This document shows, one piece after another, positions 44,489 through 52,903 of a stretch of 64,000 nucleotides of DNA. The translations under genes and the position numbers were made by a program. Source of the DNA: Ignavibacteriota bacterium (GTDB taxonomy: Bacteria > Bacteroidota > Ignavibacteria > Tepidaquicellales > Tepidaquicellaceae); the NCBI GenBank assembly GCA_016218085.1, contig JACREY010000015.1, forward strand, positions 124,001 through 188,000. The letters are read 5' to 3'. Below the pieces are notes generated by a model. The model was not told the origin of the DNA. It was given only the letters and a program-made list of their open reading frames with translations, and ran no database searches. Numbering within the stretch: position 1 is the first letter of the stretch; every line of letters starts with the position of its first letter.

Positions 44489-45874
44489 TTACTTTTTAAC
44501 TGAAAATTCTTTCGGGTTGATTCCCAGCTTAGCAATCTTCTGCCGCAAGCTTATCTGATGAAATCCGATTACCCTGCCGACCTCGCTGATATTCCCCTTG
44601 CACAGTTTAAGATATTTTTTAATAAAATTCACTTCAAAATCATTTACCGCTTTTGCCTTGTTGGCTTTGTAGCTGCTGTTTGCAAAAAGGTCTTTATATT
44701 GCTCGACTTCGAGTATATTTTCCGGAAAAAGTTCTTTTCTTATAACACCGTCTGTACAAAGTATCACTACCCTTTCCGCAGTGTCCTTTAACTCGCTGAG
44801 GTTTCCGGGCCACATATAATTTATTATCATTCTTGTGACATCGGGGCTGATTTCTTTTACGGTAAGATTTTTGCTGTATGCGATTTCCTCAACAAATTTA
44901 TTAAAGAAAAAAAGTATATCTTCAGGTCTTTCTTTAAGAGGCGGGATATTAATTTCGAACAACTTTAGTTTATTATATAGGTTTTCATTGAATTTCCTTT
45001 CATAGACGAGTTTCTCCAGTCCTTCGGATGATGACACAATAATTCTTGCATTAGATATGTTCAGCTTGTTTTCCCCGAGTTTTGAAAACTGTTTTTCATT
45101 AAGCACTCTAAGAAGTTTTAGCTGAACGTAACTGCTGAGTTTTGAAATCTCATTTATGAAAATCGTACCTTTTTCAGCTATTTCAAGATAGCCTTTATTC
45201 GCACTGATAAACTTTTTCGAATATCCTTTTATGTGACCGAACAATTCGGATTCAAAAGAATCATCCGACAGCGTATTGCAGTCAAGACTAATAAATTCGT
45301 ATTTAGCGCCCTGGCTGTTATTATGAATAAACCTTGCAAGTTCCTGTTTTTCGGTTCCCGGCTCTCCTGTAATCAATATTGCAGAATCAGCAAGTGCAAT
45401 CTGCTTTGCGTTTTCCATTATGCCTTTCATTTTGTCATTATCGGAAATCAATACAGGAACGTTTTTTGTTCTTTTCAGTTCCCTGCTTAGCAGAAGGTTT
45501 TCCTTAAGCAGAGTGGCTTTTTCAATTCCGCGGCTGATAATCAGAAGCAATTCGTCTTTATTGACAGGTTTCGAAAGAAAATCAAATGCACCGAGCCTGA
45601 TAGCTTCCACTGCAGTCCTGATGGAGCCGTATGCAGTAATGAGAATTACTATCATATCAGGTTCAATCTGGAGAACTTTTTCGGTCAGTTCTATACCGTT
45701 CATCAGTGGCATATTAAGGTCTGTAAGCATTACATCGAATCTGGATGCGCTGATTTTCTTGAGTGCTTCCTCTCCGCCTGATGCAAGTGTGACTGAATAC
45801 CCGGCATCGGAAATAATTTTTTTAAGAATTGCTCTCGACGAGGATTCGTCGTCGACAATAATGATTCTTTTCAT
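44489..45874 (-). CDS. NtrC-type response regulator with degenerate AAA+ domain
   Basis: 461 residues: receiver (1-120), AAA+ (about 143-375), Fis-type HTH (about 411-455). The receiver is intact: acidic pocket D8-D9, phospho-site Asp52, Thr80, Lys102. In the AAA+ domain every catalytic position has changed. Walker A is G-E-P-G-T-E-K-Q (170-177), with Glu for the last Gly and Gln for Thr/Ser. Walker B is I-F-I-N-E (Asn241 for Asp). G-A-F-T-G-A is replaced by G-Y-S-K-K-F (217-222). The arginine fingers of F-R-E-D-L-Y-x-R-L are N296 and K302, and the sensor II Arg of N-V-R-E-L is Ser360. So it should neither hydrolyse ATP nor engage sigma-54. The fold-keeping parts (E-L-F-G-H, P-P-L-K-E-R-P-E-D-I, W-P-G-N-L) remain, suggesting selection for a DNA-binding, phosphorylation-responsive protein. 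No cognate kinase is adjacent. Confidence 0.9.
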   Translation of the reverse strand: MKRIIIVDDESSSRAILKKIISDAGYSVTLASGGEEALKKISASRFDVMLTDLNMPLMNGIELTEKVLQIEPDMIVILITAYGSIRTAVEAIRLGAFDFLSKPVNKDELLLIISRGIEKATLLKENLLLSRELKRTKNVPVLISDNDKMKGIMENAKQIALADSAILITGEPGTEKQELARFIHNNSQGAKYEFISLDCNTLSDDSFESELFGHIKGYSKKFISANKGYLEIAEKGTIFINEISKLSSYVQLKLLRVLNEKQFSKLGENKLNISNARIIVSSSEGLEKLVYERKFNENLYNKLKLFEINIPPLKERPEDILFFFNKFVEEIAYSKNLTVKEISPDVTRMIINYMWPGNLSELKDTAERVVILCTDGVIRKELFPENILEVEQYKDLFANSSYKANKAKAVNDFEVNFIKKYLKLCKGNISEVGRVIGFHQISLRQKIAKLGINPKEFSVKK

Positions 45875-46086
45875 TTTTTTATTTTTATCCTTTTAAAATA
45901 AGCTGCAACTAATCAAGGACCTGAAGACTATTTATTAGCCCGGTAAATAAAAATCGCAAGGAAGATTTAAAAAAACTGACAGCAGAAAATATTGTAGCAG
46001 CATATATTTATATTATTATAAACAAATAAAATTCTAAGATATTTCTGAGATTAAGCCGATATACCGGAAAGAGCATTTTTATTTAA

Positions 46087-47607
46087 TCATGCATATTTTG
46101 CAGTGCTTCTCTCTCTGACCTGCATTGATTGTTCATTATATTTTGCAAGAATCCAAGAATGGCTGATAGTGTCCTTGGCAGTCGAAAGTCTTCTGCGATA
46201 TGTAGAAAAATGTTTCTGCGGCAATTGCCCTGCTTTAAATAAAATTAGTTTATTAAGATATGAAACAAAGTTCTTAGTTCTGTTTTTTTCCTGCTCAGAA
46301 ATCATTTCATTCCTGTTCATGAATTTCTTGTAGCTATCGATAAGCATCAGAGCCTCTTCATAATGCCCCATTTCATAATATAACTTGAGTGCATAGTTTT
46401 TCAAATCATATTTGTAAATAAATGAATCGATTTTTATCTTATTAAGATATTTCCAACTTTTTAAATAATCGCCTTTTTCATAGTAAAGATAAGTATAAGC
46501 GAGATTCATCATATTTTCCTTATCGGATTTATGAAGCTTTGGTCCGTAGTTAATTATGAAATTCTCAACCCAGTTCATTTTTTTGAGCCTCAGTCCCAAT
46601 TGCAGGATTTCCCTGAAAAATTCATATCTAAGGTAATTCACTTTTTTATTTGTATAGTATTCATTACTCAGAATTTCCTCGTTAATTTCGAACATTTCCA
46701 GGTTATATTTATCGGAGGAGTGGTCACCGGACTGAATTTGCCTAAGGGTGCAGTAGTTAACCATATTATTATAATGAAACCATGCCTCATCTTTATCCAT
46801 TTTAGATGAATGAGCTCTGACAAGATTTTTATATTCATAATATGCATCATCGCTTTCCATATTTTCGAACATTTTCATCAGAGAGATATAAATATTTATC
46901 ATAAAGCTGTGTTCGGTTTGTGACAGAAGCGACTGAAGGTCTTCCAGATTCACCAACTTTATTGCTTTTTTAAGAAAATTATTTTCTATTGGCCTGTTAT
47001 AGTTAATCGAGTAAAAAATACTTGCAAGATACAGAGAGATTATTTCAATTACATAATGCACGGTAATATATATTCCCGAAAGATAAAGTTCATTCAAGTG
47101 TTCATCGGCAACTTTATTATCCATAATCTTTTCATTCACTGCAGAAAAATTAAATTTATTCAGTTCAATTTTATGCTTGGCGAGATAATACTCAGAATCT
47201 ACATTTTTAAGTTCGGAATAGCGGTTATTAAGTTTTTCGGAATTTCTCAGAAACACATCTGCAAGTTTTTTTTCTCTGAGTTCTTTCAGAAGATAGTCAA
47301 ACGAAAGGAGGGCAGATTTTCTGAAATTCTCCTGCATAAGGAACAATTCGGAGGAATTTACAAGGTCAGAAAGCAGGTTTCTGATTGTGGAATCATTGAA
47401 CTTTCCCTGCCCGAATAATTTGCTGCTAATAAATTCCTTCGAAAGCTTGTCCGAATTAAAATCCGGATAGAATTTCACTAAAATTTCGAACATAGAATTG
47501 ACATTCCTGCTTCTGTTGAAATACGGCGAAGCAAGAAATTTTCTGAACTGTTTAATTTCTTCTTCAGAGAGAGCTTTCAAAATATCTATAATCTGATGGT
47601 CAATCAT
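46087..47607 (-). CDS. large helical protein, unknown, TPR-like
   Basis: 506 residues with no recognised domain. The N-terminal phrase L-S-E-E-E-I-K-Q-F-R-K-F-L-A-S-P-Y-F-N-R-S-R recalls a Bacteroidota/Ignavibacteria family of uncharacterised proteins. The rest is nearly all helical with regular aromatic positions (A-Y-T-Y-L-Y-Y-E-K-G-D-Y-L-K-S-W-K-Y-L, A-L-K-L-Y-Y-E-M-G-H-Y-E-E-A-L), suggesting TPR-like helical pairs, especially after residue 370. No signal peptide. The C-terminal tail (R-R-R-L-S-T-A-K) is basic. Monocistronic; a scaffold or regulatory role is a guess. Confidence 0.65.
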   Translation of the reverse strand: MIDHQIIDILKALSEEEIKQFRKFLASPYFNRSRNVNSMFEILVKFYPDFNSDKLSKEFISSKLFGQGKFNDSTIRNLLSDLVNSSELFLMQENFRKSALLSFDYLLKELREKKLADVFLRNSEKLNNRYSELKNVDSEYYLAKHKIELNKFNFSAVNEKIMDNKVADEHLNELYLSGIYITVHYVIEIISLYLASIFYSINYNRPIENNFLKKAIKLVNLEDLQSLLSQTEHSFMINIYISLMKMFENMESDDAYYEYKNLVRAHSSKMDKDEAWFHYNNMVNYCTLRQIQSGDHSSDKYNLEMFEINEEILSNEYYTNKKVNYLRYEFFREILQLGLRLKKMNWVENFIINYGPKLHKSDKENMMNLAYTYLYYEKGDYLKSWKYLNKIKIDSFIYKYDLKNYALKLYYEMGHYEEALMLIDSYKKFMNRNEMISEQEKNRTKNFVSYLNKLILFKAGQLPQKHFSTYRRRLSTAKDTISHSWILAKYNEQSMQVRERSTAKYA

Positions 47608-47753
47608 ATGTTTATTTTAATATTTTTTAAGCGACAAATCATGTCTTTTTGTTTCCATCAATTTATGCGATTTTTTAATTAAATGCAAGTATTTTCTTCA
47701 TTCATTTATTTTTTAATATATCATTTTTTGCGACAAAATGGGGTTTTCTGTCT

Positions 47754-47784
47754 TTGGTTTGTTTTTGAATACTGCTTAATTTTG
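47754..47784 (+). promoter_or_regulatory. candidate TAnnTTTG promoter
   Basis: TTG (47754-47756), 20 bases, TAATTTTG (47777-47784): fits the Bacteroidota consensus, about 55 bases before the small exported peptide gene at 47839. The spacer also holds two copies of GCGACAAA (47631 and 47730), each near a T-run, of unknown meaning. Confidence 0.4.
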
Positions 47785-47838
47785 TATAAGTTATTTTTTT
47801 AAACTTAATTTAATTATAAAAACAGGAGAGATTTATAA

Positions 47839-48036
47839 ATGAAAGCTATCAAATCATTTTTCATCGCATTAGCCATAATAATTACACTTGGTATTTTTTC
47901 AACAGCGAGTTTGTTCGCATCCGAGCCGCCTAATACTTACAAAGTCGTGACTTTTGAAAATGATGTAAAGATCACAACATATTACAGTACACTGGATGGC
48001 GGTGTAGTCGAAATCAGAGTCGGCAATTATGACTAA
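47839..48036 (+). CDS. small exported peptide, unknown
   Basis: 65 residues. A signal peptide of about 30 residues (M-K-A-I-K-S-F-F-I-A-L ... S-L-F-A) leaves a mature peptide of about 35 residues, S-E-P-P-N-T-Y-K-V-V-T-F-E, without cysteines. A good AGGAGA ribosome site lies about ten bases before the ATG and a TAnnTTTG promoter further upstream, so it is likely expressed. No family recognised. The next small gene overlaps its end by eight bases, so they form a unit. Confidence 0.6.
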   Translation: MKAIKSFFIALAIIITLGIFSTASLFASEPPNTYKVVTFENDVKITTYYSTLDGGVVEIRVGNYD

Positions 48037-48217
48037 ATTAAGTTTTAAAAGAAAAGGGCGTCAACCAAGACGGAACAATGGGGGAGTTTCGTCGGGGAAA
48101 AAGGAAAAGCAGGAAGAGAGATTGTTTGAACAAGTATTAAACCGGGATTCCTATACAGAGGAAAGGAAATCGTACGAAAACGGCAACAAAGATAGAAATT
48201 TTTTGAATTTTAAATAA
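48029..48217 (+). CDS. small basic protein, unknown
   Basis: 62 residues, very polar: many Lys, Arg, Glu, Asn and Gln, start M-T-K-L-S-F-K-R-K-G-R-Q-P-R-R-N-N, no hydrophobic segment. The ATG lies inside the end of the preceding peptide gene (eight-base overlap), as in coupled genes. Probably disordered and nucleic-acid binding by composition, but this is inference. It might also be a non-coding overlap, since there is no recognised family. Confidence 0.4.
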   Translation: MTKLSFKRKGRQPRRNNGGVSSGKKEKQEERLFEQVLNRDSYTEERKSYENGNKDRNFLNFK

Positions 48218-48256
48218 TCTCCATTTATGTTTGAATTAAATCTAATCCCTCACAAA

Positions 48257-48460
48257 ATGAAATACGTAGGACTTACAAATAACCCGGATGTGATAAAGAG
48301 AAAGCACGGGCAACCCATGGACTGGTGGCAGCGAGTATTTGCCAGCGAGCTTGAAGCAAATAAATGGCTGAAGGTACTTATTAAGATGTACGGTTATAGG
48401 GAAGCATCCGACCAAAAGGGCTGGAAGTACGGCTATACATTCACAAACAATCCCAATTAA
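48257..48460 (+). CDS. short GIY-YIG-like protein
   Basis: 67 residues from the ATG at 48257. The start K-Y-V-G-L-T-N-N-P-D-V-I-K-R-K-H-G resembles the first strand and helix of the GIY-YIG nuclease fold (Y-V-G-x-T-x-x-P-x-x-R-x-x-x-H), and F-A-S-E-L-E-A-N-K-W-L-K and the closing G-W-K-Y-G-Y-T-F-T follow. It lacks the longer C-terminal part with the catalytic Glu of true nucleases, so catalysis is doubtful. An in-frame ATG at 48227 would add ten residues unlike the fold. Confidence 0.55.
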   Translation: MKYVGLTNNPDVIKRKHGQPMDWWQRVFASELEANKWLKVLIKMYGYREASDQKGWKYGYTFTNNPN

Positions 48461-48497
48461 AAAACACCGAAAATCATTGATTTCCGTCAAATTTTTA

Positions 48498-48523
48498 TTG
48501 GGGTTTTCGAATTTATATCTTTG
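48498..48523 (+). promoter_or_regulatory. candidate TATCTTTG promoter element
   Basis: TATCTTTG at 48516-48523 is a textbook Bacteroidota -7 element, 60 bases before the gene at 48583. The TTG at 48498 is only 15 bases upstream, shorter than the usual 19-20, so the -33 part is weak. Confidence 0.38.
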
Positions 48524-48582
48524 CAATTATTGATATTATTTAAGATTACTATATTATTTAAAGTATAATTTCAGTTAGCGAA

Positions 48583-48939
48583 ATGAAGAGAGAACAAAAA
48601 GAATGGTTATGCAAGGCGAAGCTCGAATTTGAAGAGCAGCTTCCTGAATGGAAAATCGAAAAGCAGAGAGCATCGAAGCTGCTGGATATGTGGAACTCGT
48701 TAAAGACAACCCTTGAACCCTCTAAAAAGAAATCTGCTTATCTCGGATACGGCGGCACATACCTGAAATCGTCAGACAATTCCGAGTGGCATATATTCGA
48801 TAAAACCGTTACACGCATAACTGACAGCACGATAGAAACAAGAGTTGACGTAAAAAGATATTTCGAAAAGACCATCCTTAAATCCGCACCTTCAGGAATC
48901 TTACCCGACGCATTATGCAGTCTGTTATTCGGTATATAA
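48583..48939 (+). CDS. small protein, unknown
   Basis: 118 residues, no signal peptide and no recognised family. The N-terminal half is helical and charged (E-W-L-C-K-A-K-L-E-F-E-E-Q-L-P-E-W-K). The middle has strand-like G-Y-G-G-T-Y-L-K-S and W-H-I-F-D-K-T-V-T-R-I, and the end L-P-D-A-L-C-S-L-L-F-G-I is hydrophobic. A TATCTTTG promoter element precedes it. Last of the cluster of small genes before tRNA-Ala. The 200 bases between it and the tRNA show only AT-rich sequence. Confidence 0.5.
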   Translation: MKREQKEWLCKAKLEFEEQLPEWKIEKQRASKLLDMWNSLKTTLEPSKKKSAYLGYGGTYLKSSDNSEWHIFDKTVTRITDSTIETRVDVKRYFEKTILKSAPSGILPDALCSLLFGI

Positions 48940-49138
48940 CATTTGCAACCGTAATAATTACATTTGCATACCTGTTTTATATGGGGACAAACTGATTTTT
49001 TTCTTTAAAAATTACCAATTACTTTCATTGTTTAACTCCTTAAAAATCGTTAAATTACCTTGATTTATAAGATTCTTAAAATTCATAAGATTGGAAAATT
49101 AAGAGCTTTAAAATCATATATTTATATTCGTTTAATTT

Positions 49139-49211
49139 GGGGCTATAGCTCAGTTGGTAGAGCATTTCGTTCGCAACGAAGGGGTCGCAGGTTCGAATCC
49201 TGTTAGCTCCA
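49139..49211 (+). tRNA. tRNA-Ala (anticodon CGC)
   Basis: A 73-base tRNA with a full cloverleaf. The acceptor GGGGCTA pairs with TAGCTCC and holds the G3-U70 wobble that identifies alanine tRNAs. D-arm GCTCAGTTGGTAGAGC, anticodon stem TTTCG/CGAAG with loop TTCGCAA giving anticodon CGC, T-arm with GGTTCGAATCC, discriminator A. CCA is not encoded. It reads GCG codons and lies 137 bases before gyrA. No direct repeat of its 3' end was seen, so there is no sign of integration. Confidence 0.95.
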
Positions 49212-49348
49212 CTCATATTCAATTTGAAATATTAAATTTCAAATGTTCAATCGTAAAAATTTGATTTTTTATTGAATAAAAAACAAAAAAATAATTAACA
49301 AAAACTGAGTGTACTTAGTGACCTTAGTGGTAAAAGAATATTGAAAAT

Positions 49349-51817
49349 ATGCCAAATGAAAAAATTATACCGGTCAATATAGAAGATGAAATGAAGTCAT
49401 CTTATATTGACTATTCGATGTCAGTGATAGTATCGCGCGCGCTGCCGGATGTCCGCGATGGATTCAAGCCGGTACACAGGAGAGTGCTTTTCGGAATGAA
49501 CGAATTGGGACTTGCTGCTAACAGGCCATATAAAAAATCAGCCCGTATAGTAGGAGAGGTACTGGGTAAATATCATCCGCACGGCGACCAGGCAGTTTAT
49601 TACACGATGGTAAGAATGGTTCAGGATTTTTCTTTGAGATATCCGCTTGTTGACGGACAAGGAAACTTCGGCTCGATAGACGGAGACTCTCCTGCGGCAA
49701 TGCGTTATACGGAGGCAAGACTTGCGAAGATTTCGGATACTATATTAAATGACCTTGAAAAAAATACTGTGGATTTTGTTCCGAATTTCGACGAAACCCT
49801 GAAAGAACCTGTTGTAATGCCTACAATACTGCCAAACCTTCTTGTGAACGGCTCGAACGGTATTGCAGTTGGAATGGCAACAAACATTCCACCGCACAAC
49901 CTCAGTGAAATAGTTGACGGAGTAATTTATCTAATAAAGAATAAAGATGCAGACACAAAGAAGCTGATGAAATATGTTACCGCGCCTGATTTTCCTACCG
50001 GCGGTATAATTTACGGTTATGACGCAGTAAAGGAAGCATATGAAACAGGAAGAGGCAAGCTGATTATAAGAGCGCAAGCTTCGATTGAATCCGAAAAAAA
50101 CGGAAAGCAGAATATTATTGTAACTGAACTCCCCTATCAGGTAAATAAAGCCGGATTAATCGAAACCATAGTTCACCTGGTAAGAGACAAGAAACTGGAA
50201 GACATCTCATCCATCAACGATGAAAGCGACAGGGACGGAATGAGAATTGTTATCGGACTGAAGCGCGATTCAAATCCCCACGTGGTTCTGAACAATCTTT
50301 TCAAGCACACCCAGATGCAGACCACTTTTGGCATCATTATGCTGGCACTTGTGGATGGTGTGCCGAGAATCCTGACTCTGAAACAAATGATGCAGCATTT
50401 CATAAATCACAGGCTTGAAGTGATTATAAGGCGCTCGAAATTCGACCTTGAAGCAGCCGAAAAGAGAGCGCACATCTTAGAGGGATACATTATAGCTCTT
50501 GATAATATAGATGAAATAATAAAGCTGATTAAAAAATCCAGGGACGTTCACACAGCAAAAGAAGGCCTGATGAAGAAGTTCAAGCTATCGGAAATTCAGG
50601 CAACTGCAATACTTGAGATGAGACTCCAAAGACTCACGGGACTTGAAAGAAAGAAAATCGAAGAGGAATACAAGGAAGTTCTTAAAACAATTGAAAGGTT
50701 AAAGAGAATACTTGCAAGCGAGGAACTCAGAAAAGAAATAATCACAGACGAACTGAAAGCTGTAAAGGAAAAATACGGAGACGAAAGAAGAACACACATT
50801 ATTTATGATGTAAGGAAAATGTCCGACGATGAAATGATGAAAGAGCTTGTAAAGGAAGAAGATGTTGTAATCACGATTTCAAATAAGGGATTCATAAAGA
50901 GAATTCCTGTATCTTCATACAAAGCCCAGGGCAGAGGCGGCAAGGGAATTACAGCCGCTTCGACAGGAAGCGCGGAAGATGATTTCATAGAGCACATGTT
51001 CATTGGCTCGACACACCAGTACATAATGTTTTTCACGGATATGGGTAAATGTTACTGGCTTAAGGTTTATGACATACCTGAAGGTACCAGGGCATCCAGA
51101 GGAAAATCAATTCTGAACCTAATAGAAAAAGAAAAAGACGAAAATATTTCATCTTTTGTAATGGTAAAGGATTTTGCTGCAGAACTGTATGTAACAATGG
51201 TAACTAAGATGGGAATAATCAAGAAAACCAAGCTTGACAGCTACTCAAACATCAGAAGAAACGGAATCAATGCCATTAACATTAATAAAGGCGATATGCT
51301 GGTTGATGTTAAGTTGACAAACGGCTCGCAGGAACTTGTTATCGGCACACACAGCGGTCAGGCAATCAGGTTTAATGAATCGCAAGTTCGTGATATGGGC
51401 AGGACGGCAACGGGTGTGAGAGCCGTGAAACTTGGAAAGGGTGATTTCGTGATTGGACTTGTTGCAGTAATCAGGCCGAGTGCCACAATTCTAGTTGTAA
51501 CTGATAGAGGATTCGGAAAGCGAAGCGAACTGGCGGATTACAGGGTAACTAACAGAGGCGGAAAAGGCGTTATAACAGTAAAAACTACTGAGAAGGTTGG
51601 CAAGCTGATTTCGATTAAGGAAGTAACCGATTCGGATGACCTGATGATTATAACCTCAAAAGGAATCCTGATAAGGCAGAAGATGAGGGACATCAGAGTT
51701 ATGGGAAGAAATTCCCAGGGTGTGAAGCTTATAAGACTCAGCGACCACGATACGATTTCAGCGGTAGCGAGAATTGTTGAAGATGATAAAGAAGAAAATC
51801 AGGAAAAGTTATTTTAA
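49349..51817 (+). CDS. gyrA: DNA gyrase subunit A
   Basis: Subunit that cuts and rejoins DNA in gyrase. 822 residues. The start [17 protein letters not shown], catalytic Tyr120 in [10 protein letters not shown], and the GyrA box Q-G-R-G-G-K-G in the C-terminal wrapping domain separate it from ParC. In the quinolone region, [10 protein letters not shown], Gln81 and Tyr85 stand where E. coli has Ser83 and Asp87. Monocistronic or followed by the threonine aldolase gene across a hairpin. gyrB is not in the window. Confidence 0.97.
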   Translation: MPNEKIIPVNIEDEMKSSYIDYSMSVIVSRALPDVRDGFKPVHRRVLFGMNELGLAANRPYKKSARIVGEVLGKYHPHGDQAVYYTMVRMVQDFSLRYPLVDGQGNFGSIDGDSPAAMRYTEARLAKISDTILNDLEKNTVDFVPNFDETLKEPVVMPTILPNLLVNGSNGIAVGMATNIPPHNLSEIVDGVIYLIKNKDADTKKLMKYVTAPDFPTGGIIYGYDAVKEAYETGRGKLIIRAQASIESEKNGKQNIIVTELPYQVNKAGLIETIVHLVRDKKLEDISSINDESDRDGMRIVIGLKRDSNPHVVLNNLFKHTQMQTTFGIIMLALVDGVPRILTLKQMMQHFINHRLEVIIRRSKFDLEAAEKRAHILEGYIIALDNIDEIIKLIKKSRDVHTAKEGLMKKFKLSEIQATAILEMRLQRLTGLERKKIEEEYKEVLKTIERLKRILASEELRKEIITDELKAVKEKYGDERRTHIIYDVRKMSDDEMMKELVKEEDVVITISNKGFIKRIPVSSYKAQGRGGKGITAASTGSAEDDFIEHMFIGSTHQYIMFFTDMGKCYWLKVYDIPEGTRASRGKSILNLIEKEKDENISSFVMVKDFAAELYVTMVTKMGIIKKTKLDSYSNIRRNGINAININKGDMLVDVKLTNGSQELVIGTHSGQAIRFNESQVRDMGRTATGVRAVKLGKGDFVIGLVAVIRPSATILVVTDRGFGKRSELADYRVTNRGGKGVITVKTTEKVGKLISIKEVTDSDDLMIITSKGILIRQKMRDIRVMGRNSQGVKLIRLSDHDTISAVARIVEDDKEENQEKLF

Positions 51818-51840
51818 ATTAAGATTGTTTTGTTGAACCT

Positions 51841-51878
51841 CGTTCCCAAAGGAAACTTTGGGAACGATTATTTTTTTA
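51841..51878 (+). terminator. REP-like hairpin acting as terminator after gyrA
   Basis: CGTTCCCAAA (51841-51850), loop GGAAAC, TTTGGGAACG (51857-51866): a perfect 10-bp stem, then ATTATTTTTTT. It lies between gyrA and the threonine aldolase ATG. The sequence is of a kind met as scattered palindromes in many bacterial genomes, so it may be a repeat element recruited as terminator or attenuator. Confidence 0.68.
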
Positions 51879-51880
51879 AC

Positions 51881-52903
51881 ATGAAAAATATAGACTTAAG
51901 AAGCGATACAATCACAAAACCCTCCAAAGAAATGCGGCAGGCAATGTTTGATGCGGAAGTCGGAGATGATGTTTTCAGCGAAGACCCGACAGTAAACAAA
52001 TTACAGGAAAAGTGCGTGGAAATTTCAGGAAAAGAAAAAGCTCTTTATGTTCCATCCGGATGCATGGCAAACCAGCTTGCAGTGAAGGCACATACTCAGC
52101 CGGGAGACGAAGTGATATGCGAATCCGAATGCCATATTTTCAACTACGAGACAGCCGCTCCAGCTATTCTATCCAATGTGCAGATGATGACCGTTAGAGG
52201 TGAATACGGAGTGATGCAACTTGAAGAGATAAAGAAATTCGTCAGGACTAAGGAATATTATTTCCCAAGAACGAGACTGATATGTTTAGAGAATACTCAC
52301 AACAGGGCAGGTGGAGTGATACAACCGATTGAGGTGATTAAAGAGATTAGCGAATTTGCAAAAGAAATCGGAATAATGATGCATATGGACGGAGCGAGGA
52401 TATTCAATGCTTCGATTGAGACAGGAATTAGCGTTAAGGAATATTCCTCTTATTTCGATTCGATATCTTTTTGCTTTTCAAAAGGCCTTGGAGCGCCGGT
52501 AGGCTCGATTTTATGCGGGCCGGCGGATTTTATTGCTGTTGCCCATAAATGGAGAAAAATTATAGGCGGCGGAATGAGGCAGGCCGGTGTGATTGCAGCG
52601 GCGGCTTTGTATGCTCTCGAAAACAACACGAAAAGATTAAAAGAGGATAATGATAAGGCAAAATATTTCGCAAAAGAAATTTCGAAGATAAAGGAAGTAA
52701 GCATTAATCTTGAAAAAGTTCACACTAACATTGTAATTTTTGCAAATTCAAAATATCCTAAACCTGAATTGATTTCGAAGTTAAAAGAAAATGGCGTTTT
52801 AATTTCAGCGGGAAGCTTCGAAAATTTAAGAGCGGTATTTCATCTTGACGTAACAATGGAAGAAACAGAAGAAGCGGTAAGGATTTTTAAAACATTATTT
52901 TAA
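51881..52903 (+). CDS. ltaE: low-specificity L-threonine aldolase
   Basis: PLP enzyme that cleaves threonine or allo-threonine to glycine and acetaldehyde. 340 residues from the ATG at 51881 (M-K-N-I-D-L-R-S-D-T-I-T-K-P-S). The cofactor lysine is Lys201 in F-C-F-S-K-G-L-G-A-P-V-G; His85 in E-C-H-I-F and Asp170 in H-M-D-G-A-R are the ring-stacking and pyridine-N contacts. The longer open frame from 51830 runs through the hairpin and is not used. Its stop overlaps the next start by one base (TAATG). Confidence 0.93.
   Translation: MKNIDLRSDTITKPSKEMRQAMFDAEVGDDVFSEDPTVNKLQEKCVEISGKEKALYVPSGCMANQLAVKAHTQPGDEVICESECHIFNYETAAPAILSNVQMMTVRGEYGVMQLEEIKKFVRTKEYYFPRTRLICLENTHNRAGGVIQPIEVIKEISEFAKEIGIMMHMDGARIFNASIETGISVKEYSSYFDSISFCFSKGLGAPVGSILCGPADFIAVAHKWRKIIGGGMRQAGVIAAAALYALENNTKRLKEDNDKAKYFAKEISKIKEVSINLEKVHTNIVIFANSKYPKPELISKLKENGVLISAGSFENLRAVFHLDVTMEETEEAVRIFKTLF

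Noticed and set aside
44489-45874. Standard sigma-54 activator
   Set aside because: The GAFTGA loop, both Walker motifs and arginine fingers are missing, so this default name would be misleading.
49139-49211. tRNA-Ala as an integration site for the small-gene cluster
   Set aside because: No integrase and no repeat of the tRNA 3' end found on either side.
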